From positions 207,785-271,784 of the forward strand of contig NZ_FNRE01000003.1 of the NCBI RefSeq assembly GCF_900107705.1: a stretch of 64,000 nucleotides of DNA, read 5' to 3'. The DNA is from Prevotella sp. tc2-28 (GTDB taxonomy: Bacteria; Bacteroidota; Bacteroidia; Bacteroidales; Bacteroidaceae). The position numbers were made by a program, and so were the translations under genes. Below the pieces are notes generated by a model. The model did no database searches. It was not told the origin of the DNA and saw only the letters and a program-made list of their open reading frames with translations. Of this stretch, positions 1-8,608 are shown piece after piece (within the stretch, counting starts at the first letter, position 1; every line of letters starts with the position of its first letter).

Positions 1-13
1 CCGCCACCTCTCC
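1..13 (-). tRNA. 5' end of a tRNA, probably tRNA-Ser, cut by the window edge
   Basis: The minus strand reads GGAGAGGTGGCGG up to the window edge, which looks like the acceptor stem and start of the D arm of a class II tRNA, most often tRNA-Ser. It lies in the same orientation just downstream of tRNA-Leu and tRNA-Gly, so it would be the third member of that operon. The anticodon is outside the window, so the amino acid is a guess. Confidence 0.45.
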
Positions 14-44
14 AACACATAAATAACGTGTGAATAAAAAAGAG

Positions 45-126
45 TGCCCAGAACAGGACTCGAACCTGCACGCCTCGCGGCACACGCACCTGAAACGTGC
101 GCGTCTACCAATTCCGCCACCTGGGC
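45..126 (-). tRNA. tRNA-Leu (anticodon CAG)
   Basis: The minus strand folds as a class II tRNA. The acceptor GCCCAGG pairs with TCTGGGC, the D arm is GGCGGAATTGGTAGACGC, and the anticodon stem CACGT/GCGTG closes a TTCAGGT loop with anticodon CAG. A long variable arm follows, then the T arm GCAGG-TTCGAGT-CCTGT. The discriminator is A and no CCA is encoded. It sits 50 nt downstream of tRNA-Gly in the same transcription unit. Confidence 0.95.
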
Positions 127-176
127 AATTATATTAGAACCCAACGTCCTAATGCTCTTTTTTGTTCAACATGTTG

Positions 177-249
177 AGCGGAAAACGGGACTCGGACCCG
201 CGACCCCAACCTTGGCAAGGTTGTGCTCTACCAACTGAGCTATTTCCGC
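177..249 (-). tRNA. tRNA-Gly (anticodon GCC)
   Basis: The minus strand gives a 73-nt class I tRNA. The acceptor GCGGAAA pairs with TTTCCGC, the D arm contains AGCTCAGTTGGTAGAGC, the anticodon arm is CAACC-TTGCCAA-GGTTG (GCC, glycine), and the T arm is GCGGG-TCCGAGT-CCCGT. The discriminator is T and no CCA is encoded. It is the first gene of the tRNA operon that continues to tRNA-Leu and off the window edge. Confidence 0.96.
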
Positions 250-292
250 CTTTTCATCCTCTTGCGAGGAGCATCTCTCTCGATTGCGGATG

Positions 293-323
293 CAAAGGTA
301 ATGCTTTTTTCGGAACTGGCAAA
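293..323 (-). promoter_or_regulatory. Promoter of the tRNA operon (TTTG-N19-TACCTTTG)
   Basis: On the minus strand a TTTG -33 box (320-323) is followed after exactly 19 nt by TACCTTTG (293-300), the Bacteroidetes vegetative consensus. It lies about 44 nt upstream of the first tRNA base. Confidence 0.85.
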
Positions 324-354
324 CTTTTTTGCTGTTTTTTTTGAAAAAATTGCA

Positions 355-1485
355 TTAATCCATTCTATTTCGGTAATCTTCATACCCAAATTGGCGCAAA
401 ATCTCCAGTTTTCCGTCACATTTCAGCATCCCTATGGCAGGATGCGTAATTCCATTGAAGGTGTTTGTTTTCACCGTGGTGTAATGTATCATATCCTCAA
501 AAATCACTTGTTCTCCTACCTGCAATTCATGATCGAAACGCCAGTAGCCCATAAAGTCGCCGCTCAAGCAGCTGTTGCCACCCAGTCTGTAGAGGTGAGT
601 GGTGAGAGGTGAGAGGTGAGAAACCTCCTCCACATGTTCGGCATTGCGCACGTCAGGGAAATAAGGCATCTCCAGACAGTCGGGCATGTGACAGGTAAAG
701 CTGACATCCAGAATAGCCGTCCGTATACCCTTATCCTCCACGACATCCACCACACTACAGACAAGCGGTCCTGTCTGCCAGGCAAACGCACTTCCTGGCT
801 CAAAAATGACCTTCAGGTGGGGATAGCGCTCATGGAATCCCTGCATGAGCCGCACCAACAGCTCGATATTGTAGTCCTTGCGCGTCACCAGATGTCCGCC
901 TCCGAAGTTGATCCACTCCAACTGTCCGAACCATTTCGAGAACTTCTCCTCGACATGCTGTAACGTGCGTTCGAACACGTCTGCGCCACTCTCACAATGA
1001 CAATGGCAATGAAAACCCTTAATGTCCTTTGGCAACTGCTCGGGCAATTTGTCTGCCGTCACCCCAAAGCGCGTTCCTGGCGCACAAGGATTATACAACA
1101 AGGTACCTACCTCCGAGTACTCAGGGTTCACTCTCAACCCCAGCGAACATTCCCCCGCCCGTTCATGGAAACGCTCATACTGACTGAGGGAGTTGAAGGT
1201 CAGATGGCTTGAGCAGCGTACGATATCGTCGAACTCTTCGTCTTTATAGGCTGGCGAATAAGCGTGAGCCTTGGCTCCAAACTCTTCCAGTGCCAACCGG
1301 GCTTCGCTCAAAGAACTGGCTGTTGTCGAGTTGATATACTCACGGAATATCGGGAACGTCTTCCACAAGGCAAAAGCCTTAAACGCAAGTATCCACTCCG
1401 AATGTGTGCGCCGTGCTACATCACTGATTAGCGCCAGATTCCTACGTAGCTTCTCTTCTTCTACAATATATATAGGTGTATTCAT
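355..1485 (-). CDS. nspC: Carboxynorspermidine decarboxylase
   Basis: 376-residue PLP-dependent decarboxylase of the alanine racemase/group IV decarboxylase fold. It converts carboxynorspermidine or carboxyspermidine to the polyamine in the alternative spermidine pathway common in Bacteroidetes. Recognisable parts are the N-terminal ILAFKAFALW segment with the PLP lysine, the histidine-rich FHCHCHCESG, INFGGGHL, FEPGSAFAW for phosphate binding, and a C-terminal GGNSCLSGDFMG active-site cysteine region. The frame opens earlier, but the family N-terminus starts at the Met at 1485, five bases downstream of a TACCTTTG box. The partner dehydrogenase is not nearby. A short GAGGTGA repeat at 592-621 appears to lengthen a loop just before YRLGG. 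Confidence 0.93.
   Translation of the reverse strand: MNTPIYIVEEEKLRRNLALISDVARRTHSEWILAFKAFALWKTFPIFREYINSTTASSLSEARLALEEFGAKAHAYSPAYKDEEFDDIVRCSSHLTFNSLSQYERFHERAGECSLGLRVNPEYSEVGTLLYNPCAPGTRFGVTADKLPEQLPKDIKGFHCHCHCESGADVFERTLQHVEEKFSKWFGQLEWINFGGGHLVTRKDYNIELLVRLMQGFHERYPHLKVIFEPGSAFAWQTGPLVCSVVDVVEDKGIRTAILDVSFTCHMPDCLEMPYFPDVRNAEHVEEVSHLSPLTTHLYRLGGNSCLSGDFMGYWRFDHELQVGEQVIFEDMIHYTTVKTNTFNGITHPAIGMLKCDGKLEILRQFGYEDYRNRMD
592..621. repeat. GAGGTGA-type tandem repeat inside nspC
   Basis: About four imperfect copies of a 7-8 bp GAGGTGA unit run in tandem on the plus strand. On the coding strand they give the residues SHLSPLTTH between the conserved LEMPYFPDV and YRLGG segments of NspC. 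The reading frame stays open. Confidence 0.7.
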
Positions 1486-1489
1486 GCCG

Positions 1490-1522
1490 CAAAGGTACGA
1501 ATAAAAATCGAGACTACCCAAA
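1490..1522 (-). promoter_or_regulatory. nspC promoter placing the start codon at the transcript 5' end
   Basis: The minus strand has TTTG (1519-1522), 21 nt, then TACCTTTG (1490-1497). The last G of the -7 box is only 5 nt from the ATG at 1485, so the mRNA would be leaderless or nearly so. A second TACCTTTG-like box on the minus strand near 1690 could give a longer transcript. Confidence 0.7.
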
Positions 1523-1781
1523 TTTCAAAGACCTAATTCGGTGTATGTAAAAGGGTTTTACCCTCATCACCACCCCCCCCATTACATTGTCGCATTGAAG
1601 AGACCTTAACATTTCCCAGGTAAAATATCCCTCGTGCACTAGGAAAATTTTGCGCGCTGCCTAGAAAAAAATCATCTCCTTATTGACAATGCAAAGGTAC
1701 AAAAAAAAGAACGATGCAAGAAAATTATTTATGTAAATATTTTTGATTTATTTTTAGTACGAGTTGTTATCAGCATGCTTA

Positions 1782-1912
1782 GCGCACTGAGCTCAGTGCA
1801 CAGTTTATTTTAAGAGCCATGTCATTTCGTAAAAAGTAAGGGAATAATATTTATTATATATATAATAATCTATAATTATGCCGTTTTTACCCAACCTACT
1901 ATAAAACTGTGC
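1782..1912. repeat. Nested palindromes upstream of the Fic-like gene
   Basis: A perfect 16-bp palindrome GCACTGAGCTCAGTGC lies at 1784-1799. Its right edge begins GCACAGTTT (1798-1806), which is repeated in inverted orientation as AAACTGTGC at 1904-1912. Between them an 18-bp AT palindrome TTATTATATATATAATAA lies at 1851-1868. The rest of the 1522-2055 gap is AT-rich and holds no gene I can support. Confidence 0.6.
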
Positions 1913-1985
1913 GCCTTTTGTGCCACACACTGTTAAATGATGTTTATTTATGCGCTTATATGGTCAGAGATTGAAATAAAAAACC

Positions 1986-1993
1986 TATTTTTG
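1986..1993 (+). promoter_or_regulatory. Candidate -7 box for the Fic-like gene
   Basis: TATTTTTG matches TAnnTTTG and lies 62 nt upstream of the ATG at 2056. No good TTTG -33 box lies at the expected distance, so this is weaker than other promoters in the window. Confidence 0.4.
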
Positions 1994-2055
1994 TTATATT
2001 CAAACAATGCGACAACAGCACAGAATCATAAAAGAAATTAAAAATGTAAAATATT

Positions 2056-2880
2056 ATGTTTTCACCATCTTATCATTTAACACCCAAAGCCATATGCTTA
2101 ATATCTGAAATTTCCGAACAAGTAGGAATCCTCGAAACACTGACAGAAAACAATTCTAAAACCTCAGGAGAAACGCTAGACCCCTTCCAGGAAGACAATC
2201 TTCTGCGTGAACACGAAAAACTGGCAGACGGACTGAGCGACGGAGCAGGACACTACAGAACCGACGATCCACATGTCCGATTGCATATGTCTATGCTCTA
2301 CGACTGGCTAAGAAACACCGACGAGCACCCACTCGTTATAGCTTGCATTTTTCATTACGAATTAATCGAAATTCACCCGTTTTCGGAAGGAAATGAGCGT
2401 CTGGGACTGCTCTGGCTTACACTTCTGTTGACTCAATGGCGCCCCGTATTGAGAGGGCTTTCCCTCGAGCCCATCATCGTAGAGCGCCAGCAAGAGTATC
2501 GACGCATATTGGCCTATCTTGGTGAAATCGTCAAAACGAGCCATTTCATCGAGTTCATATTGCACTGTTTATTAGATATAATAGCACGCGAAGTAAAGAA
2601 TAAAGTAGAGAATAAAGTAAAGAATAAAAGTAGAGAAAAAGTACAGGACAACTCATCCAAAAACGCCCTAAAAGAGGGCGCTGGTGCCACCCTTTCCAAC
2701 TCCGAACAACGCGTCGTCAAGCTCCTGGCCGAAGATCCACACATCACCATTGGCAACCTTTCTCGTCGTCTACAGCTCTCCGAAGCCGGTATTAACAAGG
2801 TTTTAGCAAGCCTCCGCAAGAAAGAAATCATCGAGCGCATAGGCGCCAACAAAAACGGTTCATGGAAAGTCAATATCTAA
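2056..2880 (+). CDS. Fic-fold protein with degenerate active-site motif and C-terminal winged helix
   Basis: 274 residues. The N-terminal half has the layout of class II/III Fic proteins: an N-terminal helix, AGHYRTDD, an alpha-helical core, then HPFSEGNERLGL. Active Fic AMP-transferases carry HxFx(D/E)GNGRxxR. Here the third motif glycine is Glu and the final Arg is Leu, so AMPylation activity is doubtful. After the core comes a lysine-rich linker (about residues 177-200, EVKNKVENKVKNK) and a winged-helix DNA-binding domain (about 215-274). No antitoxin-like partner is adjacent. The gene is flanked by long AT-rich gaps on both sides. Family assignment is good; the loss of activity is inferred. 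Confidence 0.8.
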   Translation: MFSPSYHLTPKAICLISEISEQVGILETLTENNSKTSGETLDPFQEDNLLREHEKLADGLSDGAGHYRTDDPHVRLHMSMLYDWLRNTDEHPLVIACIFHYELIEIHPFSEGNERLGLLWLTLLLTQWRPVLRGLSLEPIIVERQQEYRRILAYLGEIVKTSHFIEFILHCLLDIIAREVKNKVENKVKNKSREKVQDNSSKNALKEGAGATLSNSEQRVVKLLAEDPHITIGNLSRRLQLSEAGINKVLASLRKKEIIERIGANKNGSWKVNI

Positions 2881-3408
2881 TTCTTTTCTAGAACTTATAT
2901 AATCTAATAAATTCATAATAAGCATATTATTATTATTATCATATAACAGACTACCATAACAGGCAGCCCGCTCTTTTACCCCCTAAACAGTCTCTTTTAC
3001 CCCCATTTCGCCTCCTCTCATCTTCCTTATGAGAATTCCTCCGATTATTTTACAATCCAACCATTCTAATTACGCTCAATTTGCTATGTCTACAACTGCC
3101 AATCCTACTTCCCCCACCCGAATCACTTCACACCAGAACCTCCCCTACCCTTTCTCCAATTTCACCTATCAGGCAAAAACTTGTCCCGCATTCCATGAAT
3201 TCCATCCCATCCCCACTCACCGAATTATCCCGTCCTCAACTTCTCAATCTACATATACAAAATAATATTATTTGACATTATTACCAAAACAAGCATCCAT
3301 CACAAATATTACTATATAAAATATTTTCTTTGTGTATATTTTACACTATTCCTATACTTAGCCTCCCAATGATCTTTTTTCAGCAATTTTTCACAATGGA
3401 AAAACGCA
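2881..3408. other. Gene-free AT-rich spacer
   Basis: About 530 bp without a credible gene. It holds a direct repeat CTCTTTTACCCCC at 2971-2983 and 2992-3004 and AT-rich stretches such as the ATT run near 2930. Open frames at 3029-3275 have low-complexity Ser/Pro/Thr composition and no promoter or start context, and I do not call them. Confidence 0.6.
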
Positions 3409-3443
3409 TAAAAACAATAAAGGCTGCACTAATTTGTGCAGCC
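3409..3443 (-). terminator. Rho-independent terminator of thrS
   Basis: On the minus strand GGCTGCAC pairs with GTGCAGCC around a 6-nt loop (3422-3443), followed by a T-rich tract ending TTTATTGTTTTT. It lies 28 nt past the thrS stop codon. Confidence 0.85.
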
Positions 3444-3471
3444 TAATATTGGATTTCAGAGATGACTATCA

Positions 3472-5415
3472 TCAGAAATCTTTGGTCATCTCAGCAACCT
3501 CGGCATTGATATGGTCGATAAACTGCTGGATAGTCATCACGGTCTGCTCGCCTCCACCCTGTGGACGAACGGCAACAGTCTTGTCGGCAGCTTCTTTTTC
3601 ACCTACAATAACCATGTAAGGGATGCGCTTCAGCTCATTATCACGAATCTTACGACCCAGTTTCTCGTTACGCAGGTCGATAGTAGCACGAACGCCACCA
3701 ACCGAGAACTGCTTGCAAACCTCCTGAGCATAGTCGTTATACTTTTCAGACAACGGCAGGATAGCCACCTGATCAGGTGTGAGCCACAAGGGGAAGTGAC
3801 CGCTGGTATGCTCAATCAGCACAGCACAGAAGCGCTCCAGAGAGCCAAACGGTGCTCGATGAATCATCACAGGTGTCTTCTTCTGGTTGTCCTCGTCAGT
3901 ATACTCAAGCTGAAAGCGTTTGGGCAGGTTATAGTCCACCTGAATGGTTCCCAGCTGCCAGCGACGACCGATGGCATCCTTAATCATGAAGTCAAGTTTT
4001 GGACCATAGAAAGCGGCCTCTCCGTATTCCACCTTGGCAGTCAGCCCCTTCTCCTGGCAGGCCTCAACAATAGCCTTCTCAGCCAGTGCCCAGTCCTCGT
4101 CGGTACCTACATACTTATCGTGGTCGTTAGGGTCGCGTAGTGAAATCTGTGCCTCGAAATTAAAGCCGAAGGCAGTCAGTACGACACCAATGATGTCCAT
4201 CACGTTGAGGAACTCCTGCTTCACCTGATCAGGACGGCAGAAGAGGTGTGCGTCGTCTTGCGTAAAGGAGCGCACACGGGTGAGTCCGTGGAGCTCGCCA
4301 GACTGTTCATAGCGATACACAGTACCAAACTCTGCGATACGCAGGGGCAGGTCCTTGTAAGAACGGGGCTTCCATGCAAAAATCTCACAGTGGTGAGGAC
4401 AGTTCATGGGCTTCAGCATGTATTCCTCGCCCTCCTCTGGCGTATGGATAGGCTGGAAAGAATCCTTTCCGTAGTGGGCATAGTGTCCAGAGGTGACATA
4501 GAGGCTCTTGCCTCCAATATGCGGAGTGATGACCTCCTGATAGCCATAGCGCTTCTGTACGCGACGCAGATGATCTTGCAGGCGCAAGCGCAAATCGGTG
4601 CCCTTCGGCAACCAGATAGGTAATCCCTTGCCGACCTTCTCGGAGAACATAAACAGTTCCATCTCCTTGCCGATCTTGCGATGATCACGCTTCTTGGCCT
4701 CCTCAAGCATCACCAGATACTCGTCAAGCATCTTCTTCTTGGGGAAAGAGACACCGTAGAGACGCTGCATCTGTTCGCGGCTAGCATCACCACGCCAGAA
4801 AGCACCGGCCACTGACGTCAACTTGACAGCCTTGATTTCGCCTGTATCCATCAAGTGCGGTCCACGACACAGATCGGTAAATGCACCTTGTGTATAAGTT
4901 GTAATAGTACCATCCTCAAGGTCCTGTTCAATGTGTTCACACTTGTAGGTCTGGCCATCGGCCTTGAATTCCTTCAGGGCATCAGCCTTGGCGACCTCCT
5001 TGCGGACAACGGCCTCTTTCTTGCCGGCCAGTTCCTTCATCTTAGCCTCGATGGTGGGGAAGTCACTTTCCTTGATCATCTCTCCATTAGGCAGCAGCAC
5101 GTCATAGAAAAAGCCATTCTCAACGGCAGGACCGAAACCAAACTGGATGCCAGGGTACAATTCCTGCAAAGCCTCAGCCAACAGGTGGGCAGAGGTGTGC
5201 CAGAAGGTGTGTTTACCTTGTTCGTCGTCCCACTTGTAGAGTTCGATGGTTGCGTCCTCGTTGATGGGACGGTTGAGTTCTACTGTCTCACCATTTACTC
5301 CGCAGGCTAATACGCTGCGTGCCAGAGCTGGTGAGATGCTCTCGGCAATCTGGAGTCCAGTAACGCCCTGCTCATACGAGCGAACAGATCCGTCTGGAAA
5401 AGTAATGTTAATCAT
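3472..5415 (-). CDS. thrS: Threonine--tRNA ligase
   Basis: 647-residue cytosolic class II synthetase that charges tRNA-Thr. In order: TGS domain (about 1-62, [10 protein letters not shown]), editing domain with [11 protein letters not shown] (HxxxH), the aminoacylation core with zinc ligands around NCPHHCEIF, motif 2 near [12 protein letters not shown] and motif 3 GSLERF, and a C-terminal anticodon-binding domain. Length is normal for the family. It follows a metallo-hydrolase gene by 30 nt and is probably co-transcribed with it. The usual downstream partners infC, rpmI and rplT are absent, since a strong terminator follows directly. Confidence 0.97.
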   Translation of the reverse strand: MINITFPDGSVRSYEQGVTGLQIAESISPALARSVLACGVNGETVELNRPINEDATIELYKWDDEQGKHTFWHTSAHLLAEALQELYPGIQFGFGPAVENGFFYDVLLPNGEMIKESDFPTIEAKMKELAGKKEAVVRKEVAKADALKEFKADGQTYKCEHIEQDLEDGTITTYTQGAFTDLCRGPHLMDTGEIKAVKLTSVAGAFWRGDASREQMQRLYGVSFPKKKMLDEYLVMLEEAKKRDHRKIGKEMELFMFSEKVGKGLPIWLPKGTDLRLRLQDHLRRVQKRYGYQEVITPHIGGKSLYVTSGHYAHYGKDSFQPIHTPEEGEEYMLKPMNCPHHCEIFAWKPRSYKDLPLRIAEFGTVYRYEQSGELHGLTRVRSFTQDDAHLFCRPDQVKQEFLNVMDIIGVVLTAFGFNFEAQISLRDPNDHDKYVGTDEDWALAEKAIVEACQEKGLTAKVEYGEAAFYGPKLDFMIKDAIGRRWQLGTIQVDYNLPKRFQLEYTDEDNQKKTPVMIHRAPFGSLERFCAVLIEHTSGHFPLWLTPDQVAILPLSEKYNDYAQEVCKQFSVGGVRATIDLRNEKLGRKIRDNELKRIPYMVIVGEKEAADKTVAVRPQGGGEQTVMTIQQFIDHINAEVAEMTKDF

Positions 5416-5445
5416 ATTTACAATATATGTTAAAGATTAAATATC

Positions 5446-6255
5446 CTATTCAATTGCCAACTCGTAGGGGCCGGTGGGCGTGGTACGCTTGAGCACCTCC
5501 AGTTGGATATCTTTTCCGGCAATGATGCCATAGCTGCGTAGCACCGATTCTACGGTCTTACGAGCCAATTCGGGATGGTTATTCTCCTCGCTGAGATGAC
5601 AGAGCCATACATGGCGCAACTGTTCTGTCATATTCTCAGCCAATGCCTCCCCACTCTCGCGGTTGTTCAGATGACCGGTCTGCGAGAGGATACGCTCTTT
5701 AAGGAATTGCGGATAAGGGCCGTTCTGCACCATCTCGACGTCGTGGTTAGCCTCCAACACAAGGTAGTTGGCCCGCGAGATATAGGGTTTCATACCGTCA
5801 GTCACCCTGCCGGCATCTGTAATAATACAGAAGGTGACACCTTCCGCCTCAATCATATAGCCTACATTATCAGAACTGTCATGAGGCACTTCGAAGGGCG
5901 TAACACGAAACTCGCCAATCTGTATCGTCTTCCCTTTTTCTATCAGGCGAGTAAATTCGGGAGCAATTTTCTTGGTGATACAGTAATTACGATTAATGCC
6001 CTGATGCACCTCTTGGGTAGCATAGACAGGCACACCATAATCGTGGCTAAACGAGCCTACCGACTTGATGTGGTCTGCATGGTCGTGGGTAATGAGCACA
6101 TGATGGACATCCGACAGGCTGCAACCGTAGTCTTTGCAGTTCTTTTTCAGTCCTCTCAGCCCTACCCCTATGTCTATCAGCAGCGCATCGTTGGCTGTTG
6201 CCAGATAATAGCAATTACCACTACTGCCACTGCCAAAGGATATGAACTTCAGCAT
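5446..6255 (-). CDS. MBL-fold metallo-hydrolase, WalJ/YycJ-like
   Basis: 269-residue metallo-beta-lactamase-fold hydrolase. The N-terminus FISFGSGSSGNCYYL and the metal-binding THDHADH (HxHxDH) are diagnostic of the YycJ/WalJ subgroup of small MBL proteins. Further metal ligands fall at VPHDSSDNVG and ITDAG. Members are thought to act on nucleic acids or affect cell division, but no substrate can be inferred here. It heads a likely two-gene unit with thrS. Confidence 0.88.
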   Translation of the reverse strand: MLKFISFGSGSSGNCYYLATANDALLIDIGVGLRGLKKNCKDYGCSLSDVHHVLITHDHADHIKSVGSFSHDYGVPVYATQEVHQGINRNYCITKKIAPEFTRLIEKGKTIQIGEFRVTPFEVPHDSSDNVGYMIEAEGVTFCIITDAGRVTDGMKPYISRANYLVLEANHDVEMVQNGPYPQFLKERILSQTGHLNNRESGEALAENMTEQLRHVWLCHLSEENNHPELARKTVESVLRSYGIIAGKDIQLEVLKRTTPTGPYELAIE

Positions 6256-6275
6256 GTTTTTTTCAATTTTGTCTG

Positions 6276-6283
6276 CAAAAGTA
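6276..6283 (-). promoter_or_regulatory. -7 box for the MBL-fold gene and thrS
   Basis: TACTTTTG on the minus strand ends 21 nt upstream of the ATG at 6255. Confidence 0.65.
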
Positions 6284-6340
6284 ATAAAAAAGTAGCGGAC
6301 AACGGCATCTTTTCCGTATTTTTTTCCTAATTTAATAAAA

Positions 6341-8554
6341 TTAGAAAGGAAGACCTACGGCAAAATGAAAGGCGAAGTCACGGCTCAGTTTAGGATACAG
6401 AATCGGAAAATGCTCTCGCTCTGTTTCATAGGCAGGATTGACGGCCTTCATACCCATGTCAAAGCGGATGATGAAATAATCGAAATTCAGACGGATGCCC
6501 AACCCGTAGCCGACGGCAAGTTGTTGCAAGAACTCAGAGAACTTAAACTGTCCTCCCGGCTGTTCGGCATATTCACGAATTGTCCAGATGTTACCGGCAT
6601 CCACAAACAGTGCACCGGCAAATTTCCAAAACAGCTTAGCACGATACTCCATGTTCAGGTCAAGTTTCATGTCACCCGTCTGATTGATGAAATCAATACG
6701 TCCGTCAGTACTGATGAACTTTCCTGGTCCCAGACTACGCACACTCCAGCCGCGCACACTATTTGCTCCACCTGAGAAGAAACGCTTTTCGAAAGGCAGG
6801 ATACGGCTGTTACCATATGGATAGGCAATGCCGAACCCTATGTGGAACACCAGTTGGTTATTGTAGTCTAAACGCACATTACGCGTGAAGTCAAACACAC
6901 CTCGGGCATATTGGGCATAAGCCACATCAAGAAAAGTATACTGACCTTCATCATTTTGATGGAAACGAAGGGTTTTCGACGCCAGTTGCAATAGATTACC
7001 AGCCGTCTCAACGTTGGCCTTGATGGCATAGTTGCCGTTGTTATAGGCATAGCCGAAGCCCACCTTCATGATAAACAGGTTCTCGTAGTTATAACGCAGG
7101 ATAGAGTTTCGCGAATTGTTATTGTCGAGATACTCTTTCTTGAACGTCTCACTAATCCATGGCATGGAAATATAATTGAGGTCCAAGAGGTCAACTTGAT
7201 AACGGTCATGATGATTCTGATCATTCCATTTATAGCGCCAAGCAGCAGAAAGCACCCTGCGTCTGAATTCCGGGCGGTTCTGCAAGTCGTACAACAGAGC
7301 GACCTCGGAAGTAGCATTGACACGGCGACGGAAACTGGAAGCCAAGAAGGGGGCGATGAAGCGTGGAAAGGTCAGACGAGCCTCAGCGCTATATTCCTGG
7401 AAATTGGTGTTATTATAGCCTTCCAAGCCCTTGATGGCCTCAAAGGCACCACGAAGCACAATACTCAGGTTCTCGGAGCCGTGAAAGATGTTTCGGTTCT
7501 GATAGGTCAGCGAAGCTGCTGCACCCAGGTCACCTGCCGTATTGGTGCCCTCCGGCTGGAACGACAGCGTTGACGGCTTGTTCGTGCTCACCTGAATATC
7601 ACAGTCGAGCACAGGTTCGTCAGGACGTTCGTGGAATGAGATATTGGTATAGCGAACGGCTCCCAAACGACCAAAATGGTTGTAGGTTTGCTGTAAGTCT
7701 TGCGAAGCATACAGTGAGCCTGGCGTCAGGAAGGTGTTACTCTCGAGCACTCTTCTGCGCAGGGGGATAACCGAATCCGTATCCTGCCCACTGTGATAGT
7801 TGACACTACCGATGGTGTAGACCTGATGGGGCAGATTATTCTGTTCGCCCTTACGAAACCGGTGAAGAACCAGTGTCAGGTTTACCAGATTGCTTCCAGC
7901 CACCGAGTCGGCCTTATAGCTGATAAAGTCTTTATTGAACTGATAATATCCACGATTGGTAAGATACCGGGTGATTCGCTTGCGTTCGTTGTCGAGATTT
8001 TCAACATTGAACATCATACCCGGACGCAGACCGCGATGTGTACTGTCAGCCATATCAAGCAAAACGGCAATGGCAGAATCGTGAATATCGTAATCAATAT
8101 GGTCGATAAAATAAGGATTGCGAGGATGCAACAGATAGGTTGTCACCACCTTACGCTTCTTCGTGGTGTTAATCACATCAACGGTACCACGAAGATAGCC
8201 CAGGTTCTGCAATTGCATCTGCAGGTTTTGTGCCGACTGGGCCGTACTGGCTGAGTCGTACAGCTGAGGAGTTTCACCCATGGAACGCAACAAACGGTTT
8301 ACCCATCGTGTGGTGTCACGACCTGACATGGAATAGGTCATCAGTGGAACTTTAGCTGCTGAGAACAGACGGGAATTGCCTCGGTCACGCACCAACAGGC
8401 GCAAATCGTTGGTATTAATTCCCACGGCCTCCTTATCGTCGTTCAGAACTCTCACCTTGTCCAATAGATACTCGCCTTCAGGAACGTATTTTGTTTCTGA
8501 ACAGGCGACCATCAGCAGGGCCAGAACAACTATGATGACTGTTTTACTTCGCAT
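6341..8554 (-). CDS. tamL: TamL: TamA-like outer-membrane assembly lipoprotein
   Basis: 737 residues. It starts with a lipoprotein signal peptide (ALLMVACSE, lipobox Cys about residue 18), followed by POTRA-like repeats (about 25-310) and a C-terminal Omp85 beta barrel with the conserved RFFSGGANSVRGW loop. In Bacteroidetes this Omp85 relative is anchored by lipid and pairs with TamB in outer-membrane biogenesis. No tamB lies in this window. It is divergent from the RNA methyltransferase gene, and the -7 boxes of the two genes are only 12 nt apart. Confidence 0.9.
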   Translation of the reverse strand: MRSKTVIIVVLALLMVACSETKYVPEGEYLLDKVRVLNDDKEAVGINTNDLRLLVRDRGNSRLFSAAKVPLMTYSMSGRDTTRWVNRLLRSMGETPQLYDSASTAQSAQNLQMQLQNLGYLRGTVDVINTTKKRKVVTTYLLHPRNPYFIDHIDYDIHDSAIAVLLDMADSTHRGLRPGMMFNVENLDNERKRITRYLTNRGYYQFNKDFISYKADSVAGSNLVNLTLVLHRFRKGEQNNLPHQVYTIGSVNYHSGQDTDSVIPLRRRVLESNTFLTPGSLYASQDLQQTYNHFGRLGAVRYTNISFHERPDEPVLDCDIQVSTNKPSTLSFQPEGTNTAGDLGAAASLTYQNRNIFHGSENLSIVLRGAFEAIKGLEGYNNTNFQEYSAEARLTFPRFIAPFLASSFRRRVNATSEVALLYDLQNRPEFRRRVLSAAWRYKWNDQNHHDRYQVDLLDLNYISMPWISETFKKEYLDNNNSRNSILRYNYENLFIMKVGFGYAYNNGNYAIKANVETAGNLLQLASKTLRFHQNDEGQYTFLDVAYAQYARGVFDFTRNVRLDYNNQLVFHIGFGIAYPYGNSRILPFEKRFFSGGANSVRGWSVRSLGPGKFISTDGRIDFINQTGDMKLDLNMEYRAKLFWKFAGALFVDAGNIWTIREYAEQPGGQFKFSEFLQQLAVGYGLGIRLNFDYFIIRFDMGMKAVNPAYETEREHFPILYPKLSRDFAFHFAVGLPF

Positions 8555-8561
8555 TTTCGTG

Positions 8562-8589
8562 CAAAATTACAAAATTTATTGTACCTTTG
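8562..8589. promoter_or_regulatory. Back-to-back promoters of tamL and the RNA methyltransferase
   Basis: TAATTTTG (minus strand, 8562-8569) drives tamL with only 8 nt to its ATG. TACCTTTG (plus strand, 8582-8589) drives the RNA methyltransferase, 20 nt before its ATG at 8609. The two promoters overlap in space, so their activities may interfere. Confidence 0.75.
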
Positions 8590-8608
8590 CAAATAAAAAT
8601 TGAATAAT

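Noticed and set aside
223..612. 129-codon frame on the plus strand
   Set aside because: It crosses the tRNA-Gly gene, the tRNA promoter and the 3' end of nspC in antisense.
3029..3275. Two Ser/Pro/Thr-rich frames of 64-78 codons
   Set aside because: Low-complexity composition in an AT/C-rich spacer, no -7 box or start context, and no recognisable motif.
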